From Lactobacillus johnsonii (GTDB lineage Bacteria; Bacillota; Bacilli; Lactobacillales; Lactobacillaceae): a DNA stretch of 64,000 bases. Each line of letters starts with the position of its first letter. Position 1 is the first letter of the stretch. Of this stretch, positions 7,909 through 17,325 are shown piece after piece. The notes under the pieces are model-generated. The model had not been told where the DNA came from and searched no databases. It saw only the letters and a list, made by a program, of their open reading frames with translations. The stretch lies in the NCBI RefSeq assembly GCF_014058685.1, contig NZ_CP059055.1, positions 434,001 through 498,000 of the forward strand, read 5' to 3'. The position numbers were made by a program, and so were the translations under genes.

Positions 7909-8391
7909 ATGTTAACTAAAGAGCAAAAAGAAAAATACATGCACCTAGCCTTTGAACAGGCAAAAAAAGCTGAAGAACAAGGTGAAGTACCAATTGGTGC
8001 AGTTGTTGTGGATAAAGATGGCAATGTGATTGGTGAAGGATATAATAGACGCGAGCTTGATGAAGATGCAACGCAACATGCCGAAATGATTGCTATTAGA
8101 CAAGCTTGTAAAAAATTAAATTCTTGGCGTCTAGTCGACTGTAGTTTGTTTATTACACTTGAACCCTGTCCCATGTGCAGCGGTGCCATCATTAATTCAA
8201 GATTGGCTGAAGTTTATTATGGTGCTTTTGATCCAAAAGCTGGAGCAGCAGGCAGTGTCATTGACTTATTTAAGGTAGAAAAATTTAATCACCATCCTAA
8301 AATTTATGGCGGTTTATTTAGGGATCAAGCAGCCCAAATGCTAAAAGATTTTTTCCGTGAAATTAGACGTAAACAAAAGCAAGATAAATAG
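7909..8391 (+). CDS. tadA: tRNA-specific adenosine deaminase
   Basis: This 160-residue zinc deaminase converts A34 of tRNA-Arg(ACG) to inosine. The catalytic motifs are visible: HAEMIAIRQA (zinc His and proton-shuttling Glu, about residues 57-66) and PCPMCSGAI (two zinc cysteines, about residues 87-95). The start has a good ribosome binding site, AGAGGAAG. It is upstream of the SRP RNA and dnaX, an order common in Firmicutes. Confidence 0.95.
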   Translation: MLTKEQKEKYMHLAFEQAKKAEEQGEVPIGAVVVDKDGNVIGEGYNRRELDEDATQHAEMIAIRQACKKLNSWRLVDCSLFITLEPCPMCSGAIINSRLAEVYYGAFDPKAGAAGSVIDLFKVEKFNHHPKIYGGLFRDQAAQMLKDFFREIRRKQKQDK

Positions 8392-8424
8392 TGGAAAAAT
8401 AAATCAAAATACTGTATTATAGTT

Positions 8425-8505
8425 TGTGGGCAATGTCCGACCTCCAAATTGTGTCAGGACCGGAAGGTAGCAGCACTAAGGTTGCTTGGGCATGTGCCTT
8501 TTTTT
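8425..8505 (+). ncRNA. ffs: Signal recognition particle RNA, small bacterial type
   Basis: The conserved apical part is clear: GTCAGGACCGGAAGGTAGCA, with the GGAA tetraloop and the symmetric loops that bind Ffh. The arms TGGGCAATGTCCGACC and GGTTGCTTGGGCATGTGCC pair to close a hairpin of about 80 nt, ending in a T run. TATTAT at 8415-8420 is a possible -10. It lies between tadA and dnaX, the usual Firmicute position. Confidence 0.93.
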
Positions 8506-8517
8506 GAGAATTTAAAC

Positions 8518-8551
8518 AGCTCTTAGCTCGTTTGAGCTAGGAGTTTTTTTG
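8518..8551 (+). terminator. Terminator between SRP RNA and dnaX
   Basis: CTCTTAGCTC and GAGCTAGGAG form a 10-bp stem with one G-U type mismatch, followed by seven T residues. Confidence 0.8.
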
Positions 8552-8567
8552 ATAAAGGAAGTGCAAA

Positions 8568-10376
8568 ATGGCTTATCAAGCGCTATATCGTAAATGGCGT
8601 CCGCGAACTTTTGATGGAGTCGTAGGACAAACAGCGATTACTGATACATTAAAAAATGCAATCAAGCGTGGCAAGATATCACATGCTTTTCTATTCGCAG
8701 GACCACGTGGTACTGGTAAAACATCATGTGCTAAAATTTTTGCCAAGGCCTTAAATTGTACTAATCTGCAAGACGGAGAACCATGTAATGAATGTGAAAA
8801 CTGTCTTGCAGCAGATCAAGGAACAATGAATGATATCATCGAAATCGATGCCGCATCTAACAATGGTGTCGATGAAATTCGAGATATCAGAGATAAAGTA
8901 AAATACGCCCCAACACAGGGTAAATATAAAGTCTACATCATCGATGAGGTTCATATGCTTTCGATGGGTGCCTTCAATGCCTTACTTAAGACACTAGAAG
9001 AGCCGCCAGAGCACGTAGTCTTTATCTTAGCTACTACTGAACTTCAAAAAGTTCCAGCAACTATTATTTCCAGAACCCAGCGCTACAACTTCAAGCGGAT
9101 TGATCAACATGATTTAATTGCTCGTATGACCTATATTCTTGGCCAAGAAAAAATTGACTTTGAAGAAAAGGCCCTTGAAGTAATTGCTCAAGTAGCTGAT
9201 GGTGGAATGCGTGACAGTTTAAGTATCTTGGATCAGATTTTATCTTATGATCAAGATAAGGTTAAATACGAAGATGCTTTAAGAATAACTGGTTATGCGG
9301 CTCAAGAAAAAATTGAACAAGTATTATTAAATTTACTTAATGGCAAGACTTCAGCAGCTCTTGAAATAGTTCATGCACTTTTGCAGGACGGAGCATCAAC
9401 TAAGAATATTTTAGATGAGTTGATTAGTTTAACTGTTAAAGGGATGCTGGCAATTAAGAGTAATAAGGAAGAAACTTTTTTAACTGAGAATTATGCTTCC
9501 GAATTAGCTAAAATTCCAGAAGAAAAATTCTACTCACTCGTACAAGCAGCTAATAATGCCTTAAATGACTTGCGCTACACTAACCAGCAACAAATTCCGC
9601 TGGATGTATTTGTGGTTCAAGTAACTCAAGCTCCAGCAAAAGCTGATAATACACCTCAACAAGCTGAAGCAATTTCGTCAGATGTTGTTCAAACTCTAAA
9701 AAATCAAATTGACATTTTAAGTAAGCAAGTTGCGGAATTGAAAAATAGGCAGGCACCTGCTAGAAGTACTACTTCAGACTTTTCTGGCACAATTAAAACT
9801 GAAACTAAGTCGCAAATTAAGCGCCTTGCCGATAAAGAAAATAAACCAGAACAAAAGTCGAAAAGAAGAAAGGCTAGTTCTAATAGCCAAGCGGCTCAAG
9901 AAAATAACCGCCGGCAGGTATATCATGTGCTTGAAAATGCCACTAAGGAAGACCTAAATACAGTAAAAGATATTTGGCCAGACTTACTGTCTACTCTAAA
10001 AGTATCTCAAAGAGCTGTAATGGAAGTTTTAGATCCTGTGGCTGCAAGTCACGAGCAAATTGTTTTAAAATGTAAGTATGAATTATGGTTTGAGCGAGCA
10101 AATCAAGACGGAGATCTAATTTCTCAACTTGAAACTGAAATTGCGAAGCTAACAAAGCATAATTATAGTATTGTTTTAGTTGCAGATTCTTCATGGTTGA
10201 AAGTACGGCATGATTTTGTGGCAAGTCATAAAGAAGAGTTACTTGCTAAAAAATTTCAAAGACTAGAAAAATCTGAACAAGAAGCAAATGGTAATCAGAT
10301 AGATCCTCAAGCAAAAAAAGAAGTCATTGATAAGGCTAAAGAATTGTTTGGCGATCTAGCACAGATTAAAGATTAA
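8568..10376 (+). CDS. dnaX: DNA polymerase III subunits gamma and tau
   Basis: This 602-residue clamp-loader ATPase has an AAA+ core with Walker A GPRGTGKTS (about residues 45-53), zinc cysteines in CTNLQDGEPCNECENC, Walker B DEVHML and sensor motif SRTQRYNF. The C-terminal half is basic and low-complexity (residues 360-460), then a tau-like tail that would contact the polymerase. The start has AAAGGAAG. It opens the dnaX-ybaB-recR-yaaL operon. Whether a shorter gamma form is made cannot be told. Confidence 0.96.
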   Translation: MAYQALYRKWRPRTFDGVVGQTAITDTLKNAIKRGKISHAFLFAGPRGTGKTSCAKIFAKALNCTNLQDGEPCNECENCLAADQGTMNDIIEIDAASNNGVDEIRDIRDKVKYAPTQGKYKVYIIDEVHMLSMGAFNALLKTLEEPPEHVVFILATTELQKVPATIISRTQRYNFKRIDQHDLIARMTYILGQEKIDFEEKALEVIAQVADGGMRDSLSILDQILSYDQDKVKYEDALRITGYAAQEKIEQVLLNLLNGKTSAALEIVHALLQDGASTKNILDELISLTVKGMLAIKSNKEETFLTENYASELAKIPEEKFYSLVQAANNALNDLRYTNQQQIPLDVFVVQVTQAPAKADNTPQQAEAISSDVVQTLKNQIDILSKQVAELKNRQAPARSTTSDFSGTIKTETKSQIKRLADKENKPEQKSKRRKASSNSQAAQENNRRQVYHVLENATKEDLNTVKDIWPDLLSTLKVSQRAVMEVLDPVAASHEQIVLKCKYELWFERANQDGDLISQLETEIAKLTKHNYSIVLVADSSWLKVRHDFVASHKEELLAKKFQRLEKSEQEANGNQIDPQAKKEVIDKAKELFGDLAQIKD

Positions 10377-10388
10377 GGAGAGAAAACT

Positions 10389-10718
10389 ATGGGTAAGAGA
10401 CCTAATTTTGGTGGTATGGGCATGGGTAACATGCAAGGTTTAATTAAGCAAGCTAAGAAGATGCAACAACAAATGGAAGCTGAACAAGCAAATTTAGCTA
10501 CTCAAGAATTTGTTGGTAAGTCTGCAGATGACATGGTAGTTGCTACTTTTAGCGGCGACCGTAAACTAAAAGACTTGAAGATTAATAAGGAAGCAATCGA
10601 TCCAGATGATCCAGATATGCTTCAAGATCTTGTTATCGATGCTGTAAACAAGGGAATCAAGGCAGTAGATGATGCTACTCAAGCATCAATGGGCAAATAC
10701 ACTAAAGGTTTGATGTAA
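10389..10718 (+). CDS. Nucleoid-associated protein, YbaB/EbfC family
   Basis: This 109-residue protein starts with a glycine/methionine-rich segment ([29 protein letters not shown]), then a helix, sheet and helix core with [35 protein letters not shown], the family signature. It forms DNA-binding dimers and is almost always encoded between dnaX and recR, as here (12 bp after dnaX, 1 bp before recR). Confidence 0.94.
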   Translation: MGKRPNFGGMGMGNMQGLIKQAKKMQQQMEAEQANLATQEFVGKSADDMVVATFSGDRKLKDLKINKEAIDPDDPDMLQDLVIDAVNKGIKAVDDATQASMGKYTKGLM

Positions 10719-10719
10719 G

Positions 10720-11319
10720 ATGCAATATCCATTACCAATTGCCCGTTTAATTGATAATTACATGAAGCTGCCTGGTATTGGTGAAAAAACAGCAACACGT
10801 TTAGCCTTTTACACAATGGACATGCCGGAAGATGACGTGGAAGACTTTTCTAAGTCATTAATGCAGGTAAAAGAAAATCTTCATTCTTGTTCTATTTGTG
10901 GGAATATTACTGAAAGTGATCCATGCGAGATTTGCCGCGATCAAAACCGTGACCGTTCAACGATAATGGTAGTTGAGCAGCCAAAAGATGTCATGGCTTT
11001 TGAGGAAATGGGCGAATATAATGGCTTGTACCATGTCTTACATGGAGTCTTGTCCCCAATGGATGGAGTAGGCCCAGAAGAAATTAACATTAAAAGTTTA
11101 ATTACCAGACTTCAAAAACAAGATGAAGTTAAAGAAGTTATTCTTGCCCTAAACTCCAGCCCAGAAGGTGAAGCAACTGCTATGTATCTAGCTAAGCTGA
11201 TTAAGCCAGCTGGCTTAAAGGTAACGCGTCTTGCTGCTGGTTTAGCCGTAGGTAGCGATATTGAATACGCCAACTCAATTACTTTGAAGCGCGCTGTTCA
11301 AGGGAGAACAGATCTATGA
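10720..11319 (+). CDS. recR: Recombination mediator protein RecR
   Basis: This 199-residue protein has a helix-hairpin-helix ([15 protein letters not shown], about residues 18-32), a C4 zinc finger ([16 protein letters not shown], about residues 57-72) and a Toprim domain with [13 protein letters not shown]. RecR works with RecO and RecF to load RecA at gaps. The gene follows ybaB immediately and the next ORF overlaps its stop. Confidence 0.96.
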   Translation: MQYPLPIARLIDNYMKLPGIGEKTATRLAFYTMDMPEDDVEDFSKSLMQVKENLHSCSICGNITESDPCEICRDQNRDRSTIMVVEQPKDVMAFEEMGEYNGLYHVLHGVLSPMDGVGPEEINIKSLITRLQKQDEVKEVILALNSSPEGEATAMYLAKLIKPAGLKVTRLAAGLAVGSDIEYANSITLKRAVQGRTDL

Positions 11320-11552
11320 TTGGAAAAAGGAACAAAGTTAAAAAAGCAGGCGACGAACGATTACTAAGAATTGTTGCTCAACTGCAAAGACAACTTGCTG
11401 AACAAAAAGTTTTCGATCAAACGACAATTGATTATTCATTTGATAATCGAGTTTTAAATAAAATTCTCCATGCAAAATTTATTTTTTTGTATGAAGAAGC
11501 AAGAAGAAGAAACACTAAATCTAGTAGCTCATCAAGCGTTATTACTAGATAA
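11316..11552 (+). CDS. YaaL-family (DUF2508) small protein
   Basis: This 78-residue basic, helical ORF overlaps the recR stop by 4 bp and ends the operon at a terminator. YaaL follows recR in Bacillus subtilis and many Firmicutes, and the central [18 protein letters not shown] fits that family. Its function is not known. Confidence 0.75.
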   Translation: MIGKRNKVKKAGDERLLRIVAQLQRQLAEQKVFDQTTIDYSFDNRVLNKILHAKFIFLYEEARRRNTKSSSSSSVITR

Positions 11553-11555
11553 TGT

Positions 11556-11579
11556 AGTCCACTGCGGTGGACTTTTTTT
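11556..11579 (+). terminator. Terminator after yaaL
   Basis: AGTCCAC and GTGGACT form a stem around TGCG... with a run of seven T residues. Confidence 0.85.
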
Positions 11580-11658
11580 GTGGAAAAATAAATAATCTTG
11601 AAAAAACAAGTCTGTCTTTCTTTTTTCTTTTACAGTACAATGCCAAGTGGGGGTAGAC

Positions 11659-12300
11659 ATGAGAGGATATTTAATTACATTTGAAGGCCCAGATGGGGCA
11701 GGAAAAACTACAGTTATTAACGAAATAATTAAGCAATTACCACAAAGTTTACAAGAACGGACTCTTGTCACGCGTGAGCCAGGTGGATCTAAAATTTCAG
11801 AAAATATCAGAACAATTATTTTAGACCCAGAAAATAAAGAAATGGACAATCGAACTGAGGCTTTGCTTTATGCAGCTCAAAGAAGTCAACACGTAAGTGA
11901 AGTGATTCGTCCAGCCTTAGCAGCGGGTAAGGTCGTCTTATCAGATAGATTTATTGATAGTTCACTCGCTTACCAAGGTGTAGGTAGAAATCTAGGCATT
12001 GAAGAAGTAAAGCAAATTAATGATTTCGGAACTGGCGGACTTGAGCCTGATTTAACCATCTTCTTAGACCTAGATCCAGCTGTTGGTTTAGCTAGAATTG
12101 AAAAAGAGCGCGCTGGTCAAGAAGATCGACTTGAACAAGAAAAAATTGACTTCCATAATAAGGTCTATGCTGGTTATCGTGAATTACTTGAACGCTATCC
12201 TGATCGAATTAAAAAAGTAGATGCTAATTTGCCGATCAAGGATGTTGCAGCTAATAGTGTTAAAATAATAAGAAAACAATTACCTGATATTTTTATGTAA
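11659..12300 (+). CDS. tmk: Thymidylate kinase
   Basis: From ATG 11659 (after GTGGGGG) the product is 213 residues, begins [18 protein letters not shown] and has the P-loop in place, the DR motif [16 protein letters not shown] and a LID region. The upstream GTG at 11647 overlaps the ribosome binding site and is not used. It phosphorylates dTMP to dTDP for DNA synthesis. It begins the tmk-pstA-holB-yabA-rsmI cluster, which is conserved in Firmicutes. Confidence 0.95.
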   Translation: MRGYLITFEGPDGAGKTTVINEIIKQLPQSLQERTLVTREPGGSKISENIRTIILDPENKEMDNRTEALLYAAQRSQHVSEVIRPALAAGKVVLSDRFIDSSLAYQGVGRNLGIEEVKQINDFGTGGLEPDLTIFLDLDPAVGLARIEKERAGQEDRLEQEKIDFHNKVYAGYRELLERYPDRIKKVDANLPIKDVAANSVKIIRKQLPDIFM

Positions 12301-12313
12301 GGATTTGGTAAGA

Positions 12314-12640
12314 ATGAAACTTGTTTTAGCAATTGTACAGGATAAAGATGCAGATACCCTAGCAAAAGAATTTATTCAAAATGATGTTCGTGCAACTAAA
12401 TTAGCTACCAGCGGTGGCTTTTTGAGAGCAGGGAATACAACTTTTATCGTGGGTATTGAAGATGACCGTGTAAATGAAGTATTAGAAATCATTAAAAAGA
12501 GCTCCCATACTAGAGAACAATATGTCTCGAATATGAACATGGATGCTGCAGGCACTTCCATGCTTGGAAAACCAGTTCAAGTTACTGTTGGTGGAGCGAC
12601 TGTCTTTGTATTACCAGTTGAGGAATTTAAGCACTTTTAA
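12314..12640 (+). CDS. pstA: Cyclic-di-AMP receptor PstA/DarA (PII-like)
   Basis: This 108-residue protein from ATG 12314 has the PII-like fold; the nucleotide-binding stretch ATKLATSGGFLRAGNTTFIVGIED (about residues 21-44) matches PstA/DarA. The homologues form trimers that bind the second messenger c-di-AMP; the downstream target is not settled. The gene lies between tmk and holB, its typical place, and its stop overlaps the holB start (TAATG). Confidence 0.9.
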   Translation: MKLVLAIVQDKDADTLAKEFIQNDVRATKLATSGGFLRAGNTTFIVGIEDDRVNEVLEIIKKSSHTREQYVSNMNMDAAGTSMLGKPVQVTVGGATVFVLPVEEFKHF

Positions 12641-13497
12641 TGATTGATTTAAAAAATATCGGCCAAAAGCAGGCTGATCTTTTAAGGGATGCATATTTAA
12701 ATAAAAAAGTTGCCCACAGTTACTTGTTTGTTGATCCCATGCAAAAGAAGGGCATAAATACAGCTTACTGGCTGGCCTGCCTTTTTAATTGCTTGGGAGA
12801 AGATAAGCCAGATGGAACTTGTAACAATTGTCAGAGAATCTTAGATGGAAATCATCCAGATGTCTTCTTAGTAAAACTAGAAGGTAAGCAGACTCTCTCA
12901 ATTGATCAGATTCGTCCTTTAAAAGAAGAACTTGCTAAGAGCCCTGTTGAAGGAAATCGCCGCTTTTTTATAATTGAAAATGCGGAAAAATTAACTTTAG
13001 CTGCAAGCAACGCCTTGCTTAATTTATTAGAAGAACCAGTAGCACCAGTAGTTACGATTCTGATCACAAATAATGAAAATCAAATTTTACCAACAGTTAA
13101 ATCTAGAACGCAGATTCTTAATTTTTCTGATGAAAAGATTGATAGTAAAAGAGCACAATTACTTGAATATGGCTTAACAGATGAAGAAATTGATGATCTA
13201 GGCGATACAGGTAAGCTTGAAGAAGAGAGTAGATACTTGTTTCAAGAATTATTAGAACATAATGATTTAGCCTTGGTGCGTGTGAATCAGATTAGTAGTC
13301 TTGCTACTAAGCCAGCGAATCAAAAGTTTGTTTTTTATCAGCTTAAGACTTTGACTATGAAGAGTTTAGAAGCTGGTAAAAAGTTAAGGGAAAGTGCATC
13401 TTTATTAGAGTTATTAATGACTTGCGATAAGATGCGAGCTAGTAATGTTAGTTTCCACAATACATTAGATTATTTAGTATTGAGTTTTGAACGGTAG
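12640..13497 (+). CDS. holB: DNA polymerase III subunit delta prime
   Basis: This 285-residue clamp-loader subunit has the AAA+ fold with a degenerate P-loop, zinc-type cysteines (CLFNCLGEDKPDGTCNNC, about residues 47-64), NALLNLLEEP and SRTQIL, shared with DnaX. It completes the loader that places the sliding clamp. Its start overlaps the pstA stop by 1 base. At 285 residues it is shorter than many delta-prime proteins (about 330) but is not truncated. Confidence 0.93.
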   Translation: MIDLKNIGQKQADLLRDAYLNKKVAHSYLFVDPMQKKGINTAYWLACLFNCLGEDKPDGTCNNCQRILDGNHPDVFLVKLEGKQTLSIDQIRPLKEELAKSPVEGNRRFFIIENAEKLTLAASNALLNLLEEPVAPVVTILITNNENQILPTVKSRTQILNFSDEKIDSKRAQLLEYGLTDEEIDDLGDTGKLEEESRYLFQELLEHNDLALVRVNQISSLATKPANQKFVFYQLKTLTMKSLEAGKKLRESASLLELLMTCDKMRASNVSFHNTLDYLVLSFER

Positions 13498-13507
13498 GTG
13501 TTTTTGA

Positions 13508-13852
13508 GTGGATCCATTTTCACAATTGTCACAATTACAGCACAATCTTCAGGCAATGACAAAAACTGTTGCCGGTCTGGAAAATGACATGCTTGAAGTA
13601 TTGAAAGAAAATACAGAATTAAAAGTTGAAAACCAACTATTAAGAGAAAAAATTAGTAAGCTAGATGCAAATAAAGAACCAGCTGAGAATAAGTCGCAAG
13701 CTGGTTTGAAGTCACTGAGAAATATTTACGATTCTGGTTACCATATCTGCAATATGTACTATGGTTCTCACCGTGAATCAGGTGAAGATTGCATGTTCTG
13801 CTTAGATATTTTAGATAATTTTGTAAATCACGGACAAAAGAGTAGGGGATAA
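13508..13852 (+). CDS. yabA: Replication initiation control protein YabA
   Basis: This 114-residue protein has an N-terminal leucine-zipper-like helix (residues 5-55) and a C-terminal zinc-binding part with HICNMYYG and CMFCLDIL. In Bacillus, YabA binds DnaA and the clamp DnaN and limits re-initiation. The start is GTG at 13508, 10 bp after holB. The neighbours holB and rsmI match the usual order. Confidence 0.93.
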   Translation: MDPFSQLSQLQHNLQAMTKTVAGLENDMLEVLKENTELKVENQLLREKISKLDANKEPAENKSQAGLKSLRNIYDSGYHICNMYYGSHRESGEDCMFCLDILDNFVNHGQKSRG

Positions 13853-13857
13853 AAATT

Positions 13858-14715
13858 ATGCAAGTGCAGAGTAGTTTTAATAAAAAAGATAAGGGACGTC
13901 TGTATCTTGTCCCTACTCCAATTGGAAATTTAGAAGATATTACTTTAAGAGCTAAAAGAATTCTAACTGAAGCTGACTACATTGCAGCTGAAGATACCCG
14001 AACTAGTGGGATCTTGCTTGAAAAGATTGGCGTTCATAATAAGATGATTTCTTTTCATAAGTATAATTCTAAAGAACGCGCTCCAGAATTGATTAAGCTG
14101 CTTAAGGAAGGAAAGACAATTGCTGAGATCTCTGATGCTGGAATGCCGGTAATCTCAGACCCAGGTTATGTCTTGGTGCAAGAATGTATCAAAAATGATA
14201 TTCCTGTTGTCTCTCTTCCGGGTCCTTCAGCTTTTGCGACTGCCCTAATTGCTTCTGGCTTTGATGCACAACCCTTTACTTATTATGGTTTTTTACCGCG
14301 TAAGAGCAGTGAGCAAAAGAAGTACTTTGAAATGATGAACACTTCGCGTGCTACTTCAATCTTTTATGAAGCACCGCATCGCTTGAAGAAGACCTTGAAG
14401 ACTTTAGCTGAAGTAATTAAGCCAGATCGAAAAATTGCCTTGGCTCGTGAATTAACTAAGATTCATGAAGAATATATCAGAGGATCAATCAGTGAAATTA
14501 ATGAATACTTCACTGAGAACGATCCACGAGGTGAATTTGTGGTTTTAGTTTCTCCTAATGAAGAGGAAGAAAAGCAACTTTCTTGGGATGAGTTAATCAA
14601 GCAAGTAGCCGACCAAGTAGCAGCTGGTGAAAGTAAAAAAGATGCGATTAAGTCAGTTGCTAAGGCAAATAAGGTTTCAAAGAATGAACTTTATGACAAA
14701 TACCATCAAAATTAA
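13858..14715 (+). CDS. rsmI: 16S rRNA (cytidine-1402-2'-O)-methyltransferase
   Basis: This 285-residue tetrapyrrole-methylase-fold protein has the motifs LYLVPTPIGNLEDITLRA (about residues 15-32), AAEDTRTSGILL, SDAGMPVISDPG and SLPGPSAFATAL. It 2'-O-methylates C1402 in the decoding centre. The start lies 5 bp after the yabA stop and the two are surely cotranscribed. Confidence 0.95.
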   Translation: MQVQSSFNKKDKGRLYLVPTPIGNLEDITLRAKRILTEADYIAAEDTRTSGILLEKIGVHNKMISFHKYNSKERAPELIKLLKEGKTIAEISDAGMPVISDPGYVLVQECIKNDIPVVSLPGPSAFATALIASGFDAQPFTYYGFLPRKSSEQKKYFEMMNTSRATSIFYEAPHRLKKTLKTLAEVIKPDRKIALARELTKIHEEYIRGSISEINEYFTENDPRGEFVVLVSPNEEEEKQLSWDELIKQVADQVAAGESKKDAIKSVAKANKVSKNELYDKYHQN

Positions 14716-14729
14716 GCACGAGGATTAAG

Positions 14730-15464
14730 ATGGAAAAGATTTTTAAAGAAGAGCACCAAGTTAGCTATGGTGATTGTGATGAAACAGGAAAAATTCAACT
14801 TCCTCATTTAATTGAGCATTTTATGCAGGTTTCAAATGATCAATTAACAGCAGGTGGTGCTGGAATTCATGATTTACTAAAGCAAAATCTAGGCTGGGTT
14901 GTAGTTGAGTATCATCTTGATATTGATCGCTTGCCTGAAGCTGGTGAAAAAATTACTGTTACTACCAACGGTAGTGGATATAATCGCTTTTTTGAATACA
15001 GAGATTTTGGTATAATTGATTCTACTAACAAAAAGATAGTGGATGTCAAAAGCCAATGGGTAATTTTAGATTTAAAAAATCGCAAAATTACTGAAGCAGA
15101 TGACCAAATGATGCAGAAATTTGGAAATCCATACTTGAAACATATGCCGCGCTTTAAGAGATTACGTCCCTTAAAAGAATATCGCTCAAGTAAAAAATAT
15201 ACTGTTAGATATTATGATTTAGATACAAACCATCATTTAACTAATAGTATTTATTTTGATTGGATGATTGATACCTTGCCAAGAGAGTTCTTGAATTCTC
15301 ATACTGTTAAAAGTATTGATATTTCATTTAAAAAAGAAGTTCAATACGGAGATCAAGCACTAGCAGAAGTAGAGCTTGACCAAGATACATTGACTTCGTA
15401 TCATTTAATTTCTAATCAGGGTGAGGTGTCTGCCTTGGCTGAAATTAATTGGAAAGAAAATTAA
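14730..15464 (+). CDS. Acyl-ACP thioesterase (FatA/FatB-like)
   Basis: This 244-residue protein has two hotdog domains in tandem. The first starts EEHQVSYGDCDETGKIQLPHLIEHFMQ and the second has YTVRYYDLDTNHHLTNSIYFDWMIDTLP with the D-N-H pattern of the active site. It releases fatty acids from acyl carrier protein. It is 14 bp after rsmI, so may share its transcript. A weak terminator (GCATGACT ... GTCGTGC and T run) follows. Confidence 0.88.
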   Translation: MEKIFKEEHQVSYGDCDETGKIQLPHLIEHFMQVSNDQLTAGGAGIHDLLKQNLGWVVVEYHLDIDRLPEAGEKITVTTNGSGYNRFFEYRDFGIIDSTNKKIVDVKSQWVILDLKNRKITEADDQMMQKFGNPYLKHMPRFKRLRPLKEYRSSKKYTVRYYDLDTNHHLTNSIYFDWMIDTLPREFLNSHTVKSIDISFKKEVQYGDQALAEVELDQDTLTSYHLISNQGEVSALAEINWKEN

Positions 15465-15501
15465 AGGCATGACTTGTTGTTAGTACAGTCGTGCTTTTTT
15501 T
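15465..15501 (+). terminator. Terminator after the thioesterase gene
   Basis: GGCATGACTTG and CAGTCGTGCTT pair imperfectly around a short loop and run into seven T residues. No folate riboswitch pattern was seen before folT. Confidence 0.6.
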
Positions 15502-15512
15502 GAAAGGTAGGG

Positions 15513-16034
15513 ATGCCAATGAAGGCAGGAATAAAGAAATTAGATTTGCAGGGGTTAGTTACCCTGGCACTCTTTGTAGCAATGGATATTGTGCTTGAGA
15601 AGATATCTTTTGGCCCATCAACCTTAAAGGTAGGTTTAGGATTTATTGGAAGTGCATTGCTTGCTTATTATTTTGGTCCCTTGTGGGGCGGAATTGGGGC
15701 ATTAGTTAGTGACTTATTGCGGTCAGCGATTTTTGGAGTTGAGGGAGGCTTCTTCCCGGGCTTTACGCTGTCAGCAATTGTTGGTGTGGTAATTTACGCC
15801 CTCTTCTTATATCAAAAACCAATTAAGTGGTGGCGTATTATTGCCTCAACCTTATTAGTTACCTTAGTGGTTAATGTCTTAATGAATACTTACTGGATTC
15901 ATCTATTATATGGCTTAGATTTAAGAGCAGCATTTCTACAAAGAATTCTAAAAGAGTTGATCACTCCTTGGATTCAAATTGTCGTTCTTTACGTGATTTT
16001 AAATGCTCTTCAACGTGTTAAAATAAGAAGGTAA
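15513..16034 (+). CDS. folT: ECF transporter substrate-binding subunit, probably folate (FolT)
   Basis: This 173-residue protein has about five or six hydrophobic helices and the ECF S-component look (ALFVAMDIVLEKISFG near the start, FFPGFTLSAIVGVVIYALF, and NTYWIHLLYG near residues 127-136, typical of FolT). It captures the vitamin and works with the shared EcfA/A'/T module encoded elsewhere. Two ATG codons (15513, 15519) follow GAAAGGTAGGG; the first is better spaced. Folate specificity is from resemblance only. Confidence 0.82.
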   Translation: MPMKAGIKKLDLQGLVTLALFVAMDIVLEKISFGPSTLKVGLGFIGSALLAYYFGPLWGGIGALVSDLLRSAIFGVEGGFFPGFTLSAIVGVVIYALFLYQKPIKWWRIIASTLLVTLVVNVLMNTYWIHLLYGLDLRAAFLQRILKELITPWIQIVVLYVILNALQRVKIRR

Positions 16035-16062
16035 TTTCGATAATAATAAGGATAGAATTTAA

Positions 16063-16788
16063 ATGAAAATATTAAGTATTACTACTGCAACCAATCATTT
16101 GAGCGTAGCTTTGAATGATGGAGATAAAATTTGGGAAAAGAACGAAGAAGATCATCGAAATCATAGTGAACATTTAGATCCTTTAATTAATGAATTGTTG
16201 AAGGAAAATGATCTTACTTTAAAAGATATTGATCGTTTTGCAGTTGCAGAAGGTCCTGGTTCTTATACTGGTTTAAGAATTGGAATTACTACTGCGAAGA
16301 TGTTTGCTTCTATTTTAAATAAAGACTTAGTTGGAGTATCAACTTTAGCTGCATTAGCTAACGGCGCAAGCGATGGCTTAATCGTGAGTGAATTAGATGC
16401 TCGTAACAAGAACTTCTTTGCTGGCGTTTATCATAAGGCTAACGGCAAGTTAGAGAATCTAGTTCCTGATGGTCACTATCATTTAGATGACTTGATGAAT
16501 AAGGTGAAAGACCTTGGCTTATCTGAACAAGTTATCTTTGTTGGTAGCCCAATTGAAAAATACCAAGATGAAATTAAGGACTTACTAGGTTCAGACAATT
16601 TCACTCAAGATGCTGGCGACAACCAAATTCATGCTGGTGAAATTGGAAAGTTAGCTCTTAATAAAGAAGCAGTAGATCCTGATAAGATGGTGCCAAAATA
16701 TTTGAGACGTACGCAAGCTGAAATGGACTGGCATAATAAGACTGGAAAGGCATTTGGTCCTGATAGCGACTATGTTGAAGAAGTTTAG
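16063..16788 (+). CDS. tsaB: tRNA t6A synthesis protein TsaB
   Basis: This 241-residue protein has an ASKHA fold with ITTATNHLSVAL at the N-terminus and AEGPGSYTGLRIGITTAKMFA (about residues 62-82), the TsaB signature. It is a catalytically inactive partner of TsaD that holds the complex making threonylcarbamoyl-A37 in ANN-decoding tRNAs. tsaB-rimI-tsaD is the standard order. The next gene begins inside its last codons. Confidence 0.95.
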   Translation: MKILSITTATNHLSVALNDGDKIWEKNEEDHRNHSEHLDPLINELLKENDLTLKDIDRFAVAEGPGSYTGLRIGITTAKMFASILNKDLVGVSTLAALANGASDGLIVSELDARNKNFFAGVYHKANGKLENLVPDGHYHLDDLMNKVKDLGLSEQVIFVGSPIEKYQDEIKDLLGSDNFTQDAGDNQIHAGEIGKLALNKEAVDPDKMVPKYLRRTQAEMDWHNKTGKAFGPDSDYVEEV

Positions 16789-17308
16789 TTTATTTTTCCA
16801 TCCGATAGAAATCGACCTCAGCTTTACGCCTTTTGCCTTGAGACTGAATAATGAAACTTATCAGGTTATGAAGGCTAGCGATGAGAATATTGCGGACTTG
16901 TTAGGGTTAGAGCAAGAAGTGTATTTTGGACGGACGCCTTGGAGTCGATTTTCTTTTAAGAGTGAATTAAAGAAGCATGCTAATTCCTTGTACTTGGTAG
17001 TTTATCAAGGCTCGACTTTGGTGGGCTTTGTGGGGATGAGAATGCAGGCTCAAGAAGGACATATTACCAATATTGCGGTAAAGCCTACCTATCAACGAAG
17101 AGGAATTGGTGAGTTCTTGCTCAGAACCATGATTGAGATTGCTCAGAAAAATCGCGCAGTTCAGATGACTTTAGAGGTACGCAGCGATAACTATAATGCT
17201 CAGAGTTTGTATCGTAAGTTAGGCTTTAAGGATAACTTTATCCGGAAGAACTACTATACTACTGAACAAGCAGATGCGATTAGCATGATTAAAGAATTGA
17301 CAGATTAA
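16772..17308 (+). CDS. rimI: Ribosomal-protein-alanine N-acetyltransferase-like (RimI)
   Basis: This GNAT protein has acetyl-CoA-binding motif [23 protein letters not shown] and the RimI-like [19 protein letters not shown]. The ATG at 16772 overlaps the tsaB end by 17 bp and gives 178 residues; the ATG at 16754 is possible but overlaps further. It is longer than classical RimI (about 150) by an N-terminal extension. Its substrate is not proved; RimI acetylates S18 in E. coli, and the gene is often between tsaB and tsaD. Confidence 0.88.
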   Translation: MLKKFSLFFHPIEIDLSFTPFALRLNNETYQVMKASDENIADLLGLEQEVYFGRTPWSRFSFKSELKKHANSLYLVVYQGSTLVGFVGMRMQAQEGHITNIAVKPTYQRRGIGEFLLRTMIEIAQKNRAVQMTLEVRSDNYNAQSLYRKLGFKDNFIRKNYYTTEQADAISMIKELTD

Positions 17309-17325
17309 GAATAGGAAGAGATAAA

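Noticed and set aside
8568-10376. Programmed frameshift in dnaX
   Set aside because: No slippery A-AAA-AAG heptamer with a following hairpin was seen at the place expected for making the gamma form.
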